Shown here: positions 16,932 through 25,106 of the stretch, in pieces | Layout of the letters: each line of letters starts with the position of its first letter | Position numbering within the stretch: the first letter of the stretch is position 1 | Assembly: GCA_963706835.1 (NCBI GenBank) | Contig: CAVPOB010000017.1 | Location: forward strand, 62,001 to 126,000 | Reading direction: 5' to 3' | Source of the DNA: CAVXYG01 sp963706835 | GTDB taxonomy: Bacteria > Actinomycetota > Actinomycetes > S36-B12 > GCA-2699445 | DNA length: 64,000 nucleotides | The notes under the pieces: generated by a model | Databases searched by the model: none | The model's input: only the letters and a program-made list of their open reading frames with translations | What the model was told of the DNA's origin: nothing | Program-made: the position numbers and the translations under genes

Positions 16932-18344
16932 TCACCAGGTGGGCGTGGCGGCCTGACCCGTGGCGTGCAGCCGCCGCGCCGCCTCGGCGACCGATCCCGA
17001 CAGCGACGGGTACACCGTGAAGGCGCTCGCGATCTGGTCCACGGTCAGCCGGTTCGCCACCGCCAGCGCGACGGGGTGGATGAGCTCGCTGGCGCGCGGG
17101 GCGACGACGACGCCCCCGACGACGATCCTCGTGCTGGGCCGGCAGAACATCTTGACGAATCCGTGCCGCAACTGCCCCATCTTCGCCCGGGCATTGGTGG
17201 CCAGCGGCTGCGTGACCGTCACCGCGGAGATCCGCCCGGCGTCGATGTCGGCCTGGGTCACCCCGACCGTGGCGATCTCCGGGTCGGTGAAGACGTTGGC
17301 ACTGACGGTGCGCAGGTCGAGGGGGGCGACCGCATCGCCGAGCGCGTGCCACATCGCGATCCGGCCCTGCATCGCCGCCACCGAGGCGAGCATGAGCACG
17401 CCGGTGCAGTCCCCGGCGGCGTAGATGCCGCGACGCGAGGTGCGGGACACCCGGTCCACCGTGATGAACCCGCGGTCATCGACGTCCACCCCGGCGGTGC
17501 CCAGCCCGAGGCCAGCGGTGTTGGGGATTGACCCCACGGCCAGCAGGCAGTGGCTGCCCGTCAACTCCCGGCCGTCGGCCAGCCGCACCGTGACGGAATC
17601 CCCATTCCGCTCCGCCGACATGGCGCGCGCCCGCGGGACCACGCGGACCCCGCGATCGGCGAACACCTCCTCCAGAACGGCCGCGGCGTCGGCGTCCTCG
17701 CCGGGCAGCACGTGCTCCCGCGAGGACACCAGCGTCACCTCCACGCCCACCGCGTTGAAGGCGCTGGCGAACTCCGCACCCGTGACGCCGGAGCCCACCA
17801 CGATGAGATGCTCCGGCAGTTCGCGCAGCGAGTAGACCTGTTCCCAGGTAAGGATGCGCTCTGCGTCCGGCCGGGCCGCCGGGAGGGTGCGCGGCGATGC
17901 GCCGGTGGCCAGCAGGACGAGGTCGGCGTCGAAGGAGCGCTCCGTGCCATCCGGCGACGTCGCGACGACCCGGCCCGGACCGTCGAGGCGGCCCCGGCCC
18001 GGGATGCGCCGGATGCCCTCGGCGTCGAGCCGGGTTGCGATGTCGTTGCTCTGCGCCGCCGCCAGGCCGGTAATCCGCTCGTTGACACCGGCGATATCGA
18101 TGCCGAGCTGCAGGTCCGCGGGCGGCCGCCCCCCGGAACGAACACCGAGCGGTCCGCTCTCGCGAAACACGTCCAGAATCTCGCCGACGGAGATGAACGC
18201 CTTGCTCGGCACGCAATCGGTGAGCACGGCCGAGCCCCCGATGCCGTCGCTGTCCACCAGCGACACCTCGGCGCCGAGCTGTGCGGCCACCAACGCAGCT
18301 TCATACCCGCCCGGGCCGCCACCCACGATCACGACGCTCGTCAC
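16932..18344 (-). CDS. lpdA: NAD(P)H quinone reductase LpdA (disulfide reductase fold, one Cys missing)
   Basis: 470 residues. FAD-binding VVIVGGGPGGYEAALVAAQLG, NAD-binding HLIVVGSGVTGAEFASAFNAVG, FAD GRELTG...GIYAAGDCTGVLMLASVAAMQGR and the C-terminal dimer domain. The redox site is GIGGSAVLTDCVPSKAF: the first Cys of the CxxxxC pair is Ala, and the C-terminal His-Glu dyad of dithiol reductases is not evident. This matches mycobacterial LpdA (Rv3303c), a quinone reductase, not lipoamide dehydrogenase. GTG 18344 is chosen because CACAAT lies 7 nt upstream and VTSVVIVGGG aligns with Rv3303c; ATG 18353 is the alternative. Confidence 0.9.
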   Translation of the reverse strand: MTSVVIVGGGPGGYEAALVAAQLGAEVSLVDSDGIGGSAVLTDCVPSKAFISVGEILDVFRESGPLGVRSGGRPPADLQLGIDIAGVNERITGLAAAQSNDIATRLDAEGIRRIPGRGRLDGPGRVVATSPDGTERSFDADLVLLATGASPRTLPAARPDAERILTWEQVYSLRELPEHLIVVGSGVTGAEFASAFNAVGVEVTLVSSREHVLPGEDADAAAVLEEVFADRGVRVVPRARAMSAERNGDSVTVRLADGRELTGSHCLLAVGSIPNTAGLGLGTAGVDVDDRGFITVDRVSRTSRRGIYAAGDCTGVLMLASVAAMQGRIAMWHALGDAVAPLDLRTVSANVFTDPEIATVGVTQADIDAGRISAVTVTQPLATNARAKMGQLRHGFVKMFCRPSTRIVVGGVVVAPRASELIHPVALAVANRLTVDQIASAFTVYPSLSGSVAEAARRLHATGQAATPTW

Positions 18345-18412
18345 GGACCCCATTGTGTCGTCCGGACGGCCGACGCGCCCCGTAGACGGTGCCGATCGAC
18401 AACACTATGGGT

Positions 18413-19216
18413 GTGGATCCGGCAGTTGACCCGCTCGCGGCGGCGGACCAGGCCGCCACCGACATCGCCGAGCGCACGGGGCACGGCCAGCATGACGTGG
18501 CGGTCGTGCTCGGTTCGGGGTGGTCCGGGGCCGCGGACAAGCTCGGGCCTGCGCACGCCGAGTTCCCAACCAGCGCCATCACCGGCTTCGCGCCGCCTGG
18601 TGCGCAGGGCCACGCCGGCCTGATCCGCAGTACCGACCGCAACGGCCGCCGCTGCCTGGTCTTCCAGGGCCGCACGCACCTGTACGAGGGGCACGGTGTC
18701 GCGGCGGTCGCCCACCCGATCCGCGTGGCAGCGGCCGCCGGTTGCCGCACCGTCGTGCTGACCAACAGCTGCGGATCGCTGCACCCCACGTGGGGCCCGG
18801 GGTCGGTGGCGCTCATCAGCGATCACATCAACCTCACCGGCACCAGTCCCCTGAGTGGCCCACACTTCGTCGACATGACGCACGTCTACAGCGCTGACCT
18901 TCGCCGACGCTGCGAGGAATTCGACCCCGCAGTGGTCGAAGGGATCTATGTCCAGTTCGCCGGACCGCAGTACGAGACCCCGGCCGAGATCCTGATGGCC
19001 CGCGCGATCGGCGGTGATCTGGTGGGCATGTCCACTGCGCTGGAGGCCATCGCCGCCCGGGCGGCGGGGATGGAGGTGCTCGGCATCTGCCTGGTCACCA
19101 ACCTGGCGGCCGGTCTGGCGCACGCCCCGCTGGACCATGCAGAGGTCCTGGCCGAGGGCCGCGATGCCGCCGATCGGATTGGCGCCCTGCTGGCCAGTGT
19201 CATCGGATCGCTATGA
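18413..19216 (+). CDS. deoD: Purine nucleoside phosphorylase
   Basis: 267 residues, trimeric PNP type: phosphorolysis of inosine/guanosine to base and ribose-1-phosphate. Motifs: DVAVVLGSGWSG (phosphate loop), FQGRTHLYEGHG, LTNSCGSLHPTWGPGSVALISDHINLTGTSPL, YVQFAGPQYETPAEI and GGDLVGMSTALEAIAARAAGMEVLGICLVTNLAAG. GTG 18413 is preferred as AACACT stands 6 nt upstream; ATG 18407 is also in frame. Overlaps pmmB by 4 bp (ATGA). The phosphopentomutase/phosphomannomutase next to it and adenosine deaminase downstream make a nucleoside salvage group. Confidence 0.93.
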   Translation: MDPAVDPLAAADQAATDIAERTGHGQHDVAVVLGSGWSGAADKLGPAHAEFPTSAITGFAPPGAQGHAGLIRSTDRNGRRCLVFQGRTHLYEGHGVAAVAHPIRVAAAAGCRTVVLTNSCGSLHPTWGPGSVALISDHINLTGTSPLSGPHFVDMTHVYSADLRRRCEEFDPAVVEGIYVQFAGPQYETPAEILMARAIGGDLVGMSTALEAIAARAAGMEVLGICLVTNLAAGLAHAPLDHAEVLAEGRDAADRIGALLASVIGSL

Positions 19217-20860
19217 CCGCGGTCCCCGACGACCTGCGCCGCCGCGTCGAGCAGTGGCTCGCCGACGACCCGGACCCCGAGTCCCGGGCGAGGCTGTCCC
19301 AGCAGCTTGCAGACGGCGCAGTGGCCGAACTGCGCAGCGCATTCACCGCAGCGCTGCAGTTCGGCACTGCTGGCCTGCGCGGGCGGATAGGGCCCGGACC
19401 GAACCGGATGAACACCGTGATGGTGTGCCGTCTGGCGGCCGGGCTCGCGGCGGCGCTCGGCGGTGGATCGGTCGTGATCGGCTTCGACGCCCGCCACGGC
19501 TCGCGCACCTTCGCCCGCGAGGCCGCCGGCGTGCTCGCGGGTGCCGGCCTGCAAGCGCTCCTCCTGCCCCGCCCGCTGCCCACACCCGTGCTGGCCTTCG
19601 CAGTTCGGCGGCTCGGCTGCACCGCGGGCATCATGGTGACCGCCTCGCACAACCCGGCAGCCGACAACGGGCTGAAGGTCTACGGCGCCGATGGCATCCA
19701 GATCGTGCCCCCGCTGGACGAGCGCATCGCCGCAGCGATGGCTTCGGTGGAGCGGGTTGGCGACCTCCCGCTCGCCGAGCCGACGGCACATGCTCGGCGA
19801 GGAGCTCGTGTCCGCCTACCTCGCAGCGGCCAGCGAGGTCGCTCTCGCCGGGGCCCCGCGACTTGGCGCGTGGTCACCACGGCACTGCACGGCGTCGGCG
19901 GCGAGCTGTCTGCACCGGGCGCTGGCGGCTGCCGGGTTCCCGGCGCCGGCCACCGTGGCGGAGCAGTTCGACCCGGACCCGGACTTCCCCACCGTGCACT
20001 TCCCCAACCCCGAGGAGGCGGGAGCTCTGGACCGGGCCCTGGCACTGGCCGGCCGGCGCCGCGCGGACGCGGTGATCGCGGTCGATCCGGACGCCGACCG
20101 CTGCGCCGTGGCGGTGCCGGGCAGACGAGGGTCACCGGATGCTCACCGGCGACGAACTGGGGGTCCTGCTCGGCTGGTGGATCCTGGAGCGGGACCGGCG
20201 GGCCGGACGCCGCACGCCCGGGGTGTTCGCCTCCAGCATCGTGTCCTCCAGCCTCCTGGCCAAGGTGGCCGATGCGGCCGGCGTGCCCCTACGTCGAGAC
20301 CCTCACCGGGTTCAAGTGGATCGCCCGCGTGCCCGGCCTGCGGTACGGCTACGAGGAGGCGCTCGGCTACTGCGTGGCGCCGTGGTCGGTGGGCGACAAG
20401 GACGGGATCACCGCCGCGCTGCTCGCCTGTCAGATGCTGGCGACGCTGAAGGCCGAGGGCCGCTCCGTGCAGGAGGCGCTGCGCGACCTGGCGGTCGCCC
20501 ACGGACTGCACAGCACCCGGCAATGGTCGGTGCGTACCGGCGACGCCGAGGCGTTTCGCGCCGCGATGCAGCGGGTGCGCAGCCGACCGCCGACCGCCCT
20601 CGCAGGCTCCCCGGTCAGCGAGGTGACCGACTTCGCCGATGGTGTCGCGGGCCTGCCGGCCACGGACGCGGTGCGCTGGCTGCTGCGCCGATGGCACGCG
20701 GGTCGTCGTGCGGCCCAGCGGCACCGAGCCGAAGCTGAAGTGCTATTTCGAGGTGATCGGCGACCCGGGGACCGCTGAGGCAGCCAACCGACGCCTCGAT
20801 GACCTCGAGGATGAGGTCCGGGCCATCCTGCGGCTTCCCCAGGATCGCTCCTCCAACTGA
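19213..20860 (+). CDS. pmmB: Phosphomannomutase/phosphoglucomutase-type hexose/pentose mutase (four one-base insertions)
   Basis: 547 residues if four extra bases are removed (near 19781-19787, in GGG 20119-20121, in CCCC 20286-20289, in CC 20688-20689). The restored chain has all mutase motifs: ALQFGTAGLRGRIGPGPNRMN, GIMVTASHNPAADNGLKVYG (phosphoserine Ser), AVDPDADRCAVAVPADEGHRM (metal Asp loop), VETLTGFKWIARV, and VVVRPSGTEPKLKCYFEV (phosphate site). All four shifts go the same way and each repairs perfectly, so I judge it an intact gene with sequence errors, not a pseudogene. Co-transcribed with the phosphorylase, whose ribose-1-phosphate it may convert. Confidence 0.85.
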
Positions 20861-20968
20861 TGTCCTGGCGGCACGATGCACGACCGTTCGCCAGCAACGG
20901 CCGGGGTGCCGGCATCCGCAGCCCTGCCATCGCTGATGGCACCGGTCGGACCTGCGCAGGGGCCAACG

Positions 20969-20991
20969 GCCACCGGCTCGGAACCGGCGGC
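20969..20991. terminator. Hairpin between convergent pmmB and add
   Basis: GCCACCGG and CCGGCGGC pair over 7 of 8 positions around a 7-nt loop, in the 136-bp gap between two converging genes. No T run; a bidirectional terminator is only a guess from position. Confidence 0.35.
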
Positions 20992-20996
20992 GCACA

Positions 20997-22077
20997 TTAA
21001 CCGGCTGCCGCGTACCCGGGCTTGATGACCTCCTCGATGAGGGCCAGCCGCTCATCGAAGGGCAGGAACGCGCTCTTCATCGCGTTGACGGTCAACCACT
21101 GCAGGTCCGGCAACCCCCAGCCAAAGGCCTGGCATACGAGGGACATCTCGTGGGACATCGAGGTGCCCGACATCAGCCGGTTGTCGGTGTTCAGCGTCAC
21201 CCGGAAGCGCAGGCGGCGCAGCAGCCCAATGGGGTGCTCGGCGATCGTTGCGCACACCCCGGTCTGCACATTCGAGCTCGGGCACATCTCCAGCGGCACC
21301 CGCTTGTCGCGGACATAGGCGGCCAGCCGACCGAGCCGGTAGCTGCCGTCGGGCAGCGCGTCGATATCGTCGACGATGCGCACCCCGTGGCCGAGCCGAT
21401 CGGCGCCGCAGCGCTGCAGCGCCTCCCAGATGCTCGGCAGGCCGAACGCCTCGCCGGCGTGGATCGTGTAGTGCGCGTGCTCGCCGCGCAGGTACTCGAA
21501 GGCATTGAGGTGCTGCGAGGGTGGATACCCGGCTTCCCTGCCCGCGATGTCGAACCCGGCCACACCGCGGTCGCGGTAGGCCACGACCAGCCGGGCGACC
21601 TCCGGGGAGCGGCCGGCGGTGCGCATCGCGGTCAGCAGCGTGCGCACTCGAATCGCACGGCCGCCCGCCGCCGCCTCCCGGGCGCCGTCGGTGAAGCCGG
21701 CCAGGGCCGCCTCCACGACCTCCGGCAGCGCCAGCCCGCGCTCGGTGTGCAGTTCCGGCGCGAAGCGGACCTCCGCGTACACGACCCCGTCCGCCGCCAG
21801 GTCCAGCGCGCACTCGCGGGCGACGCGGTGCAAGGCATCGGCGGTCTGGGTCACCGCGACGGTGTGGGCGAACGTCTCCAGGTAGCGCTCCAGGGAACCG
21901 GAGCCGGCGGTTTCGGGGAACCAGCGCGCCAAGCGCTACCGGATCGGTGGTGGGCAGCCCGTCGTACCCGACGGATTCGGCCAGCTCGATGACCGTCGCC
22001 GGGCGCAGGCCGCCGTCGAGGTGATCGTGGAGCAGCACTTTGGGCACGGCCGCGATCACCTCCGGCGAGACGGTCAC
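20997..22077 (-). CDS. add: Adenosine deaminase (one-base insertion)
   Basis: 359 residues after correction. Deaminates adenosine to inosine, which feeds the neighbouring phosphorylase. Seen: VLLHDHLDGGLRPATV (metal His pair HxH), SLERYLETFAHTVAVTQT, IHAGEAFGLPSIWEAL (His and catalytic Glu), RLGHGVRI, PLEMCPSSNVQTGV and LNTDNRLMSGTSMSHE (metal Asp). The frame breaks at the CC 21929-21930: with one base less, DPVALARWFPETAGSGSLERYL is continuous, the family sequence. GTG start with AGGAGG upstream. Confidence 0.92.
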
Positions 22078-22140
22078 GGGTGCACCTCCTGGCGCCGCAT
22101 GGCACCACTGTGCCGAACCGGCCGGTCCACCGCCAGCAGA

Positions 22141-22965
22141 TCAGCGACTCGCCCAGGCCAGCAGGTCCGGCAAGGCGTCGATGGCGGCCTTGATCTCCTG
22201 CAGCAGGTGTTGACCGAGGTAGCGGGGCTGGGCGACGGCGGCCACGTCGGCGGTACCGCCTGCCGTCACCAGATCGGTCCCTGCCAGCGGGAGCCGGGTG
22301 AGCAGGTTGATGTGGTTCTGGATCCAGTACAGCGGTGTGGTCACGCAGAGCAGGCCGGCCCCGACATCGAGCAGATCGGTGCGCAGCAGCCAGTCGAAGG
22401 ACTCGCCGGTGTTCGGCCGGGAGCCGTCCGGCCGCAGCGGGACCTGCGTGACCGCCAGCCGCAGGCCGTCCTCGCGCACCTGCTGCCACAGCCCGTCCTC
22501 GCCGCGCCAGCCGCCCGGATCCGCACCGAACGCGCTGGCCAGGCCGTAGGCCATGATGTCGGCCTCGGTGCTGCCGATGGCTCCGAGCGCCGCGGCCTGA
22601 CGTCGTTCCGATCCGGTGAGCGGCCGCTGCGAGGCCAGACCGATCACCAGGGGGAACGACACCTCGCCGGCGGCCAGCATCGCCGCCGCGGACGCCGAGC
22701 GGTTGAGGGTCGAGGCGAGGGTGCCGCCGAGCACGACGGCAGCGCCGTAGGGGCCGGAGGCGGGCAGCGGGCCTACCATCCCCCAGTCGCGCGCCAGCCC
22801 GCGCACCAGGCCGAGCACCGGATCGGGCAGCAGTTCGATCGATGTCGGAATCCGGTCGCGCTCACGCCCGCACCGCATGTCCCACCGGTCCCGGGCGAAG
22901 CGGCGCAGCGCCTGAAGCTGCTCCTGGCGGTCGGCGTCGGCTCCCCCTGGCACGGGGGCCGTCAT
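22141..22965 (-). CDS. Protein of unknown function
   Basis: 274 residues, not recognised with confidence. Visible: a stretch AAVVLGGTLASTLNRSASAAAMLAAG followed by FPLVIGLASQRPLTGSERRQA and GSTEADIMAYGLASAFG. The order strand-Gly loop, conserved Arg, second strand, then an acidic T/E motif faintly recalls the SanA/YdcF (DUF218) fold. The C-terminal half has VTTPLYWIQNHINLLTRLPL and no membrane segment. It is the last of three same-strand genes after the VOC protein. Start ATG 22965 lies inside the previous reading frame. Confidence 0.6.
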   Translation of the reverse strand: MTAPVPGGADADRQEQLQALRRFARDRWDMRCGRERDRIPTSIELLPDPVLGLVRGLARDWGMVGPLPASGPYGAAVVLGGTLASTLNRSASAAAMLAAGEVSFPLVIGLASQRPLTGSERRQAAALGAIGSTEADIMAYGLASAFGADPGGWRGEDGLWQQVREDGLRLAVTQVPLRPDGSRPNTGESFDWLLRTDLLDVGAGLLCVTTPLYWIQNHINLLTRLPLAGTDLVTAGGTADVAAVAQPRYLGQHLLQEIKAAIDALPDLLAWASR

Positions 22966-23179
22966 CGGCGCCTAGTCCCGCCCACCGGCTCAGAATTCGC
23001 TGCACCTGATCGCGCTCCGCGCTGCTCAACTCGTCTCGGGCAGCCACAAAGTCCCGGCGCATGGCGGCCAGACCGCCCGGCCCAGTCGCTGCCACCAGCT
23101 CCTGCAGCCACTGGTTGGCCAGCATCTGGTCGATGCACCGCCGCGCGCCGTCGCCGGTGGTGGGCTGGAGCAGCACCAT
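22862..23179 (-). CDS. Small hypothetical protein between the VOC gene and the 274-residue protein
   Basis: Starts 3 bp after the VOC stop. The first ~70 residues are predicted helical (MLANQWLQELVAATGPGGLAAMRRDFVAARDELSSAERDQVQRILSRW), compositionally normal and plausible as a small cytoplasmic protein. The last ~35 residues are Arg/Pro/Gly-rich and overlap the next gene by 104 bp, so the real end is probably near 22970 and an undetected indel may have removed the true stop. No family recognised. Confidence 0.45.
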   Translation of the reverse strand: MVLLQPTTGDGARRCIDQMLANQWLQELVAATGPGGLAAMRRDFVAARDELSSAERDQVQRILSRWAGLGADDGPRARGSRRRPPGAASGAAPLRPGPVGHAVRA

Positions 23180-23182
23180 CGG

Positions 23183-23584
23183 CTACCCGGTGGTGATGTT
23201 GACCATCCAACTGATGCCGAACCGGTCGACGCACTGCCCGTAGAGATCGCCCCACATCTGCCGCTCGAGATTCATTTGGACATCCGCGCCGTCCGACAGC
23301 AGGTCCCAATAGCGCCGCAGCTCCTGCTCGTTGTCGCCGAACAGGCTGAGCCCGACGTTGCCCGTGGGCGAGTAGGTCATGCCGGGCGGGGTATCGCTGC
23401 CCATGAGGACGAACCCGGTAGGGCTTCGCAGCGCCGAATGCATGATCAGTTCGGGGGATCCGTCCAAACCGAAGTCGCCGAAGGTCGTCACGTCCAACTC
23501 GCCGCCGAAGATGTCGCGGTACCACTGCATCGCCTCGCGGGCGCTGCCATCGAACTGCAGGTACGGGTTCAGCTGACTGTCCAT
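23183..23584 (-). CDS. VOC superfamily (PhnB/3-demethylubiquinone-methyltransferase-like) protein
   Basis: 133 residues. Typical PhnB-type VOC chain: NPYLQFDGSAREAMQWYRDIFGGEL, LIMHSALRSPTGFVLMGSDTPPG, NVGLSLFGDNEQELRRYWDLL and GDLYGQCVDRFGISWMVNI. These proteins form beta-alpha-beta-beta-beta metal or ligand sites; no specific reaction is assigned. Start fixed by GAGGAGG 5 nt upstream of ATG. First gene of a probable three-gene transcript. Confidence 0.88.
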   Translation of the reverse strand: MDSQLNPYLQFDGSAREAMQWYRDIFGGELDVTTFGDFGLDGSPELIMHSALRSPTGFVLMGSDTPPGMTYSPTGNVGLSLFGDNEQELRRYWDLLSDGADVQMNLERQMWGDLYGQCVDRFGISWMVNITTG

Positions 23585-23657
23585 GTGTCCTCCTCGCTGA
23601 GCACGACTGTAGGTGGGCAGTCCGGCCGGGCCGTTCCGCCACACGGGTGGTCGCCCG

Positions 23658-23663
23658 TACGAT
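23658..23663 (+). promoter_or_regulatory. -10-like hexamer TACGAT
   Basis: TACGAT 8 nt before the ATG at 23672; no ribosome binding site seen. Confidence 0.35.
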
Positions 23664-23671
23664 CGTCGATC

Positions 23672-24373
23672 ATGGGACTGGACCGCATGGCGATGTGGCG
23701 ACATTTTGCCCATCACCCCGGCGATCGCGAGGCGCTGTTCGCGACCGCCGCCCAACACACCGGAGCGCGGACCGCCCTGTACCCGGGGTCGTTCATCGAC
23801 ATCGCCGCCTCGACCGCCTTCGCCGATGTCACCTACCTGGACCTCGACCGCCGCGCGGCGCAGTTCTTCGCCGACGCCGACCAGGTCCGCGCAGTCCTGG
23901 CCGAACTGCACCCGACGCCCACCGATCCGGCCTTCAGATTCGTGGCGGCCGACTACCGGTATGCCCTGCCGCTGGCGCCGGTCGACCTGCTCATCTCCCT
24001 GTACGCCGGGCCGATCAGCTACTTCTGCACCGACCTGCTCCGGGTCGGGGGGTACCTTCTGGCCGGAAGCTCGCACGGCGATGTCACGCTGGCGATCCGG
24101 GACCCCCGCTACGCCCTGGAGGCAGTCCTGCTGCGCCGCGATCAGCACTACGTGATTCGCACCGACGACCTGGCGCCATTCACCGCGCTGAAGGGCGCCG
24201 CCCCGGCCGGCGCGGAGATCGTGCGCACGTGCCGGGGCGGGACCTACCGCAGACCGGCTGCGGCATACCTGTTCCGACGGGTCGCCGATGAACAGCTGGC
24301 GGTCGGCCGACCATCACGACAGTCCGACCGGCCGCGGAATCCGGCTGATCACCCCCGGGACCCTGTCGCGTAG
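23672..24373 (+). CDS. Unrecognised protein, possibly methyltransferase-like fold
   Basis: 233 residues. N-terminal AMWRHFAHHPGDREALFATAAQHTG precedes TALYPGSFIDIAASTAFADVTYLDLDRRAAQFFADA, which has the strand-loop-strand-acidic end order of a class I methyltransferase nucleotide site but lacks the usual glycine-rich loop. Then PLAPVDLLISLYAGPISYFCTDLLRVGGYLLAGSSHGDVTLA, resembling strands 4-5 of such folds. Function is not assigned. The last ~25 residues are Arg/Pro rich and may be a tail or a read-through. It has its own -10-like hexamer and points away from the VOC operon. Confidence 0.6.
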   Translation: MGLDRMAMWRHFAHHPGDREALFATAAQHTGARTALYPGSFIDIAASTAFADVTYLDLDRRAAQFFADADQVRAVLAELHPTPTDPAFRFVAADYRYALPLAPVDLLISLYAGPISYFCTDLLRVGGYLLAGSSHGDVTLAIRDPRYALEAVLLRRDQHYVIRTDDLAPFTALKGAAPAGAEIVRTCRGGTYRRPAAAYLFRRVADEQLAVGRPSRQSDRPRNPADHPRDPVA

Positions 24374-24499
24374 TGCCGCCCGGTCGCGGGATCCCGACTC
24401 ATCACGTGCCGGATGGTCAGCAGCACGAGGGCGAGCAGGCAGACGCCGGGGAGCCCCTGGTGATGGAGGGCCGAGTGTCGCTGCTCACTGCGACGCTGC

Positions 24500-24967
24500 T
24501 CACGCCAAGGCGTCGCGGAGGGCGTCCAGGATCGGGATCTGACCCTTCACGACCTTTGCGCGAGCCTCGTCGAGGCCGAACCAGGCAGCGCGATCGATCT
24601 CCGGGAACGCCGAGATCCTGCCCGATCCCCTGGGCCACTCCAGCTCGAAGGTGTTGCTCGCGACGTAGCGCAGCCCGGCGTCCGCCTGCACGGCGTACGC
24701 CCGGATCCGCTTGCGGCTGGGCTGGATGAAGACACCGAGATCGAGCAGGTCGCCCTCCGGCGCAGGCACCCCGATCTCTTCGGCGAACTCCCGTCGCGCC
24801 ACGTCCTGCGGGGCCTCCACGGCCTGGTCGTACTCGCCCTTCGGGATGGACCAGCCGCCCTCATCCTTGTGCTGCCAGAACGGCCCGCCCATGTGCCCGA
24901 GGAAGACCACCGGGGCGCCGGCGTCGTAGCGGTAGGCCAGGAGCGCGGCACTGGTCGTCACGGCCAT
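24500..24967 (-). CDS. Nudix hydrolase
   Basis: 155 residues. Nudix box: GEYDQAVEAPQDVARREFAEEIGV, with the REFAEE metal-binding core. It is preceded by GPFWQHKDEGGWSIPKG, the form of a subgroup often called NTP pyrophosphohydrolases including oxidative-damage responses. Substrate not assignable. GGAGGGA lies upstream of the ATG, and TAGGGT ~20 nt further up could be the -10, so this gene appears to have a short leader, unlike many of its neighbours. Confidence 0.9.
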   Translation of the reverse strand: MAVTTSAALLAYRYDAGAPVVFLGHMGGPFWQHKDEGGWSIPKGEYDQAVEAPQDVARREFAEEIGVPAPEGDLLDLGVFIQPSRKRIRAYAVQADAGLRYVASNTFELEWPRGSGRISAFPEIDRAAWFGLDEARAKVVKGQIPILDALRDALA

Positions 24968-25094
24968 CGGTCCCTCCTGCGCGACCCTATCGCGGTGGGC
25001 AGGGCGGCCACTCGCCGGCGGGCCCCTGCCCGGCCTGGCCTGTCCCGTGGCGGGATGCGGGTCCCGCTAGGCCGATCCAGTCCCAGGGACGGCC

Positions 25095-25100
25095 TAGGGT
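25095..25100 (+). promoter_or_regulatory. -10-like hexamer TAGGGT of the AAA ATPase
   Basis: TAGGGT, 6 nt, ATG at 25107; leaderless promoter candidate. Confidence 0.55.
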
Positions 25101-25106
25101 GGCGCC

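Noticed and set aside
16932..18344. Dihydrolipoyl dehydrogenase
   Set aside because: The first redox Cys is Ala and the mycobacterial LpdA context fits a quinone reductase.
19213..20860. pmmB as a true pseudogene
   Set aside because: Four single-base changes restore every motif with no other damage; sequence error is the simpler reading, though not proven.
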